From Pseudomonas viridiflava (GTDB lineage Bacteria; Pseudomonadota; Gammaproteobacteria; Pseudomonadales; Pseudomonadaceae), in the NCBI RefSeq assembly GCF_900591205.1, contig NZ_UUPU01000013.1, forward strand, positions 25,827-89,826: a stretch of 64,000 nucleotides of DNA, given 5' to 3'. The position numbers were made by a program, and so were the translations under genes. Shown piece by piece: positions 63,700-64,000 of the stretch. How positions within the stretch are numbered: the stretch's first letter is position 1; every line of letters starts with the position of its first letter. Below the pieces are notes generated by a model. That model saw only the letters and a program-made list of their open reading frames with translations. It was not told where the DNA came from and did no database searches.

Positions 63700-64000
63700 T
63701 GGATTTGCGCCCGTGGCGGTTTGGCAGCTGGGCCAGGTTTTGGATTGGGTACATATCCATTTTTGTCGTAACGGCTGGGATTGGTTTCGCTCTTACAGCG
63801 AGTCACTTTTGATGGAGCGCAAAAGTAACCAAAACGCTCTTGCCCCACCACTCGGCACCTCGCCTCCGGCTCGGTGTGCCCGCACGCAGGCTTGAATCCG
63901 TGGGCCGCCGCGATGGGCCATCCATGGCCCAGCGCGGCTAACCCGGCGTCCTGCCGGGTTACCCACGGATTCAAGCCCGCGTGCGGCCAGCGTGGTTAAT
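63700..64000. repeat. Dispersed chromosomal repeat (fluorescens-type)
   Basis: Non-coding block with TTTTGGATTGGGTACATATC, then CTCTTACAGCGAGTCACTTT and AAAAGTAACCAAAACGCTCT, followed by a long imperfect inverted repeat, CAGGCTTGAATCCGTGGG (about 63885-63902) against CCCACGGATTCAAGCCCG (about 63961-63978). I recognise this from multicopy intergenic repeats in P. fluorescens-group genomes. It may extend past the window. Confidence 0.65.

Overview
The window is chromosomal DNA of a fluorescent pseudomonad, most likely Pseudomonas fluorescens group. Three things point there: GC-rich coding sequence with typical Pseudomonas gene blocks (complete ccm operon, fliK-like/FlhB-tail pair, gcl-hyi-glxR-ttuD-pyk, Roc/Sad-type two-component genes), the REP/REPIN palindromes built on GTGGGAGC-GGCTTGCC with a resident RAYT transposase, and pseudomonad-specific small proteins. 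No rRNA, tRNA, CRISPR array, prophage or IS element was seen.

Layout. 1-2.0 kb: start of an acetate symporter (actP, cut by the window edge) with its DUF485 partner, then an orphan betaine-type binding protein. 2.3-6.7 kb: membrane GH17 glucan enzyme, a small membrane protein, and an exported alpha/beta hydrolase overlapping a MlaA-like protein. 6.7-9.3 kb: accessory pocket with a candidate type III effector behind an HrpL-type promoter, a TetR regulator and a RAYT flanked by REPs. 9.4-17.6 kb: glyoxylate salvage (GlcG-like protein, Gcl, Hyi, GlxR, TtuD, Pyk) followed by a urea transporter, which suits use of purine/allantoin breakdown products. Two identical TTGTATACAA palindromes lie in the divergent control region.

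17.6-24.4 kb: voltage-gated-type K+ channel with a zinc-ribbon tail, sulfate-binding protein, DUF5666-like exported protein, MFS exporter, a HicAB toxin-antitoxin pair, and a P450 divergent from an ArsR regulator. 24.4-27.1 kb: remnant of a C-P lyase operon (phnP, phnN, phnM and a 5'-truncated phnL) that ends at a REP palindrome. 27.2-29.6 kb: histidine phosphatase, a Cys-rich exported orphan, a three-way-junction leader RNA upstream of a DUF6124-type gene, and a lipoprotein.

29.6-36.6 kb: the entire cytochrome c maturation operon ccmABCDEFGHI on the minus strand, including a short ccmD. 36.8-38.7 kb: FliK-like and FlhB-C-terminal-like genes. 38.8-41.2 kb: molybdenum cofactor genes moeA, moaB and divergent mobA. 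41.3-46.5 kb: small lipoprotein, RluA-type pseudouridine synthase, small unknown, glutaredoxin-like protein, CPA2 antiporter and AmtB. 46.8-50.5 kb: YqjD/YqjE/YqjK-like trio, EAL phosphodiesterase, dGTPase. 50.7-55.6 kb: a Roc/Sad-like signalling locus (REC-only protein, LuxR-type regulator, BvgS-type hybrid kinase). 55.6-61.0 kb: msrC, AAA ATPase, a second hybrid kinase, OhrR-like regulator and glutathione peroxidase with a clear operator, msrB: a concentration of peroxide and methionine-sulfoxide functions. 61.2-63.6 kb: alaA and htpX. The last 300 bases hold a dispersed chromosomal repeat.

The most promising new material is the hrp-box-preceded duplicated-domain protein (6840-7875) and the structured leader RNA with an alternative pairing partner beside a start codon (28654-28782).
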